From Legionellales bacterium UBA2469 (GTDB lineage Bacteria; Pseudomonadota; Gammaproteobacteria; Legionellales; Legionellaceae): a stretch of 33,666 nt of DNA. Below are positions 31,742-33,666 of this stretch, in pieces. The position numbers and the translations under genes were made by a program. The notes under the pieces were generated by a model. It saw only the letters and a list, made by a program, of their open reading frames with translations. It had not been told where the DNA came from and did no database searches. Within the stretch, counting starts at the first letter, position 1; every line of letters starts with the position of its first letter. Location of the stretch: the NCBI GenBank assembly GCA_002342175.1, contig DDPL01000051.1:1-33666 (forward strand), given 5' to 3'.

Positions 31742-32185
31742 ATGAAACATTTGTTATTATTGCTATCACTCATATTTGCCATGCCAAGTTTTTCCAACTC
31801 GACACATATCACTACTCTAGAAGGCCAAGCGCTTTATGGCAAAGACTTAAAGGGAAAATGGCTTATCATTCACTATTGGGCCAGTTGGTGTGATATTTGT
31901 ATGGGAGAAATGCCAGAAGTCCAAAAGTTTTATCAACATCTATCTAAATCAAAAGCCAAAATGTTTCTGGTTAATTTTGATGGCCTGAATGCCAAACAAC
32001 AAAAAGATCTCTTGAACCAACAACACGTCAATATACCCAGCCTCAAAGGCAATCCTGCTCAACTTTTTGGTATCTCACAAGTATCTGCACTGCCCATGAC
32101 TTTAGTGGTAACACCTGAAGGCAAAGTCAAAGATGTTATTTATGGTCCGCACGCTGATGGAAAAATTAATCAATTGATGAAATAA
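31742..32185 (+). CDS. TlpA/ResA-like periplasmic thioredoxin
   Basis: This is a 147-residue exported thiol-disulfide reductase candidate. A signal peptide (MKHLLLLLSLIFAMPSFS) is followed by a thioredoxin fold with WASWCDICMGEMPEV (active-site Cys50 and Cys53), FLVNFDGLN, and the cis-proline loop SALPMTLVVTPEGKV. There is no lipobox Cys at the cleavage site. Such proteins reduce apocytochrome c or other envelope thiols. The ATG at 31742 gives a proper signal peptide. A bidirectional terminator follows it, and hfq converges on it. Confidence 0.85.
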   Translation: MKHLLLLLSLIFAMPSFSNSTHITTLEGQALYGKDLKGKWLIIHYWASWCDICMGEMPEVQKFYQHLSKSKAKMFLVNFDGLNAKQQKDLLNQQHVNIPSLKGNPAQLFGISQVSALPMTLVVTPEGKVKDVIYGPHADGKINQLMK

Positions 32186-32186
32186 A

Positions 32187-32209
32187 AAAACGCGTTTTAT
32201 ACGCGTTTT
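32187..32209. terminator. Bidirectional terminator between tlpA-like gene and hfq
   Basis: AAAACGCG (32187-32194), loop TTTTATA, CGCGTTTT (32202-32209), flanked by A's on the left and T's on the right, so it can stop both convergent genes. Confidence 0.75.
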
Positions 32210-32214
32210 CTTAT

Positions 32215-32442
32215 TTAAATTTCCGCTTTAGGCGAAGGTCGAAGATTTGCTGCTGGAACAACTGTTGAAATAGCATGTTTATAAACCATCTGTGTAGCTG
32301 CATTTTTTAACAACAACACATGACCATCATATTTCTCAATCATTCCGTGTAATTTAATACCATTGATTAAAAACACTGCAACCATTTCTCCAGACTGCTT
32401 CAATTTGCCTAAAAACTCATCTTGCAAATCTGCTGCTGGCAT
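32215..32442 (-). CDS. hfq: RNA chaperone Hfq
   Basis: Hfq forms a hexameric Sm-like ring that pairs small RNAs with mRNAs. The product has [13 protein letters not shown] (proximal-face start), [20 protein letters not shown] (Sm1) and [12 protein letters not shown] (Sm2 with the YKHA motif). The frame opens upstream at 32478, but the ATG at 32442 has an AAGGAG site 6 bp before it and begins where Hfq begins, giving 75 residues. The C-terminal tail is very short (about 10 residues) compared with E. coli's, as in many non-enteric species. The usual neighbours miaA and hflX are absent. Confidence 0.96.
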   Translation of the reverse strand: MPAADLQDEFLGKLKQSGEMVAVFLINGIKLHGMIEKYDGHVLLLKNAATQMVYKHAISTVVPAANLRPSPKAEI

Positions 32443-32489
32443 GAACGACTCCTTGTTTTTATTATTTTTTGGAATCATACAACTTTTTT

Positions 32490-32498
32490 AGCATAGCA
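32490..32498 (-). promoter_or_regulatory. Extended -10 promoter of hfq
   Basis: TGC-TATGCT on the minus strand lies between the ankyrin gene's stop and hfq. Start near 32483 would give a 41-nt leader. Confidence 0.35.
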
Positions 32499-32505
32499 CA
32501 TGATC

Positions 32506-33666
32506 TTATTTTTTTAAATGTAAACCCTCTTTTTTTAAACTCAATGAAGGTGTGTCAATTGGAGTGTTAGCAAAAAAACCCAAAACATGTTGCTTTAAAA
32601 CTTTTATTTTCGCTAAATCATCTACAAAAATTGTATCTTCGGTTTGCAAAAATTGTATAGGCGTTGCACCAAATCTATCTTCAACAAAAAACAATTGCGG
32701 GCACTCCATTAAAGCCCGATTCACAATGCTTGCTTGGCCATAACGCACTGCTTGATGCAATACATTCTGAGAATTGCCATCATGCAATTGTAATTGAACA
32801 TCTGGCATACTTAATAATTCATTCACCATATCCATAAAATTAAATGATGCCGCATAATGTAAAGCCGTTCGCATAAATTCATCTTGATAATTTAATAAAT
32901 CTCGAGTTTTTTCTATCATCAATGGCAACAAATCACGACGATGATTCAAGACGCAGATATGCAACAAGGATTGCTTTTTGTCATTGAGTTGATGCCAATA
33001 AACAACATCTTTTAATACAACCATGGCCCTTTCCGTATCTAAATAATTCATCACAGCCTCTGCCACCTCAAAATCAAAAGCCCTAAGTTGAGGTTCCAAC
33101 TGATTATCTGTTAGTATTTTTCGAAAAATCCCTAAAAAGAATTTTAATTCCGTGAGTGGTTTTTCATTAAAAAATTGAAGATAAGGAGTATCCTTTAATT
33201 GAATTCGACATCCCTTAATTAACCATTCTAAAGCATGCCATTGATGGCCTTGATACAAGTCCTCAAACAAATTAAACCCCATTTCATTTTGGGTTTTCCA
33301 ATCATAGTGCAGCTCCGTGATGGCTATTTCAATCATAGTTTTATCCTGAGTCATTAACATCATTTCAATCCATTTGACCTTAAGATATTCGCCCTGATTT
33401 TCTTTACAAAAATAAAAAGCTTGCTTAATCAGCGGCGCTGCATTTGAAAATCCAATATAAAAATCATACATCAACCTTGCAAAGGTTTCATAATGTCCAT
33501 TTGATAAAGCCAGAATCAACAAGTTATTATCATTAATATCTTTATAATCATACGGCAGTAATCTATTTCTTAAATATGATACAAAAACATCATCATGATG
33601 ATGTCGCATTAAATAATCAATAAACATTGGCAATCTTTGGGGCGTCATGTATTTTGCAAACAAATA
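32506..33666 (-). CDS. Ankyrin-repeat protein, partial at the window edge
   Basis: At least 385 residues are in the window. The frame stays open to its end, where only a TTG could serve as start, so the N-terminus probably lies outside. The C-terminal part has clear ankyrin repeats: SLLHICVLNHRRDLLPLMIE, RTALHYAASFNFMDMVNELL, QNVLHQAVRYGQASIVNRAL and GATPIQFLQ. Earlier residues (NNLLILALSNGHYETFARLM) may form more. The protein ends in a short polar tail, KKEGLHLKK. There is no signal peptide or membrane segment in the visible part. An effector or scaffold role is inferred only from the fold and the second such gene at 16.7-18.9 kb. hfq follows in the same direction. Confidence 0.8.
   Translation of the reverse strand, partial: YLFAKYMTPQRLPMFIDYLMRHHHDDVFVSYLRNRLLPYDYKDINDNNLLILALSNGHYETFARLMYDFYIGFSNAAPLIKQAFYFCKENQGEYLKVKWIEMMLMTQDKTMIEIAITELHYDWKTQNEMGFNLFEDLYQGHQWHALEWLIKGCRIQLKDTPYLQFFNEKPLTELKFFLGIFRKILTDNQLEPQLRAFDFEVAEAVMNYLDTERAMVVLKDVVYWHQLNDKKQSLLHICVLNHRRDLLPLMIEKTRDLLNYQDEFMRTALHYAASFNFMDMVNELLSMPDVQLQLHDGNSQNVLHQAVRYGQASIVNRALMECPQLFFVEDRFGATPIQFLQTEDTIFVDDLAKIKVLKQHVLGFFANTPIDTPSLSLKKEGLHLKK

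Overview
The window reads as an AT-rich gammaproteobacterial chromosome. The mix of genes points to the Legionella/Coxiella side of that class: two ankyrin-repeat proteins of the kind host-associated members secrete, a PagP-type lipid A palmitoyltransferase, COQ7-type ubiquinone hydroxylase, and ordinary housekeeping genes (rsmA, apaH, map, uvrB, hfq, rlmKL, dbpA). The taxonomic placement is inferred from gene content; no ribosomal RNA is present to fix it.

Left part (1-10.1 kb), nearly all on the minus strand. A large phosphoenolpyruvate-carboxylase-like gene keeps several family motifs but has a rebuilt catalytic glycine loop. Beside it lies a decayed IS200/IS605-type TnpB fragment. Then comes an envelope block read leftwards: a two-component polysaccharide ABC exporter (permease plus ATPase), a sugar aminotransferase of the WbpE/WlbC type, a frameshifted remnant of a Gfo/Idh/MocA sugar dehydrogenase, coq7 and pagP. 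The exporter and aminotransferase suggest export of an LPS sugar polymer carrying an aminated sugar. The partner dehydrogenase appears lost. rlmKL follows.

Middle (10.2-19.1 kb). rsmA, a TraI_2/MobH-like protein without its HD metal residues, apaH and map are read rightwards. An FAH-family hydrolase and dbpA are read leftwards. Next is a short region of unclear or degraded ORFs, then a 751-residue ankyrin protein with a C-terminal membrane segment. Its gene contains a perfect 15-bp inverted repeat.

Genomic island (about 19.19-26.02 kb). A 6.8-kb element sits in a tRNA-Asn gene. The left edge carries the displaced 3' half of the tRNA; the right edge carries a complete tRNA-Asn whose 3' half was apparently supplied by the element. 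Both ends carry paired copies of the same TTCTACAT-type repeat with 11-bp spacing, likely integrase arm sites. Gene order is integrase, DUF1016/YhcG-type nuclease, an unrecognised 266-residue protein coupled to it by an ATGA overlap, an AlpA-like regulator, a primase-helicase, and a truncated small-terminase-like protein. This resembles a phage satellite (PICI/P4-like). The nuclease plus its unknown partner is the most likely cargo and the best candidate here for something undescribed.

Right part (26.1-33.7 kb). An aspartate aminotransferase diverges from uvrB, which seems to be transcribed as a leaderless message from an extended -10 promoter. Then come an unrecognised 340-residue protein with a Ser/Thr/Pro-rich tail, a TIGR01777/YfcH-type epimerase, a second IS-end remnant, a TlpA-like thioredoxin, hfq and a partial ankyrin gene running off the end. 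Several putative promoters share a TGn-TAnnnT extended -10 pattern.
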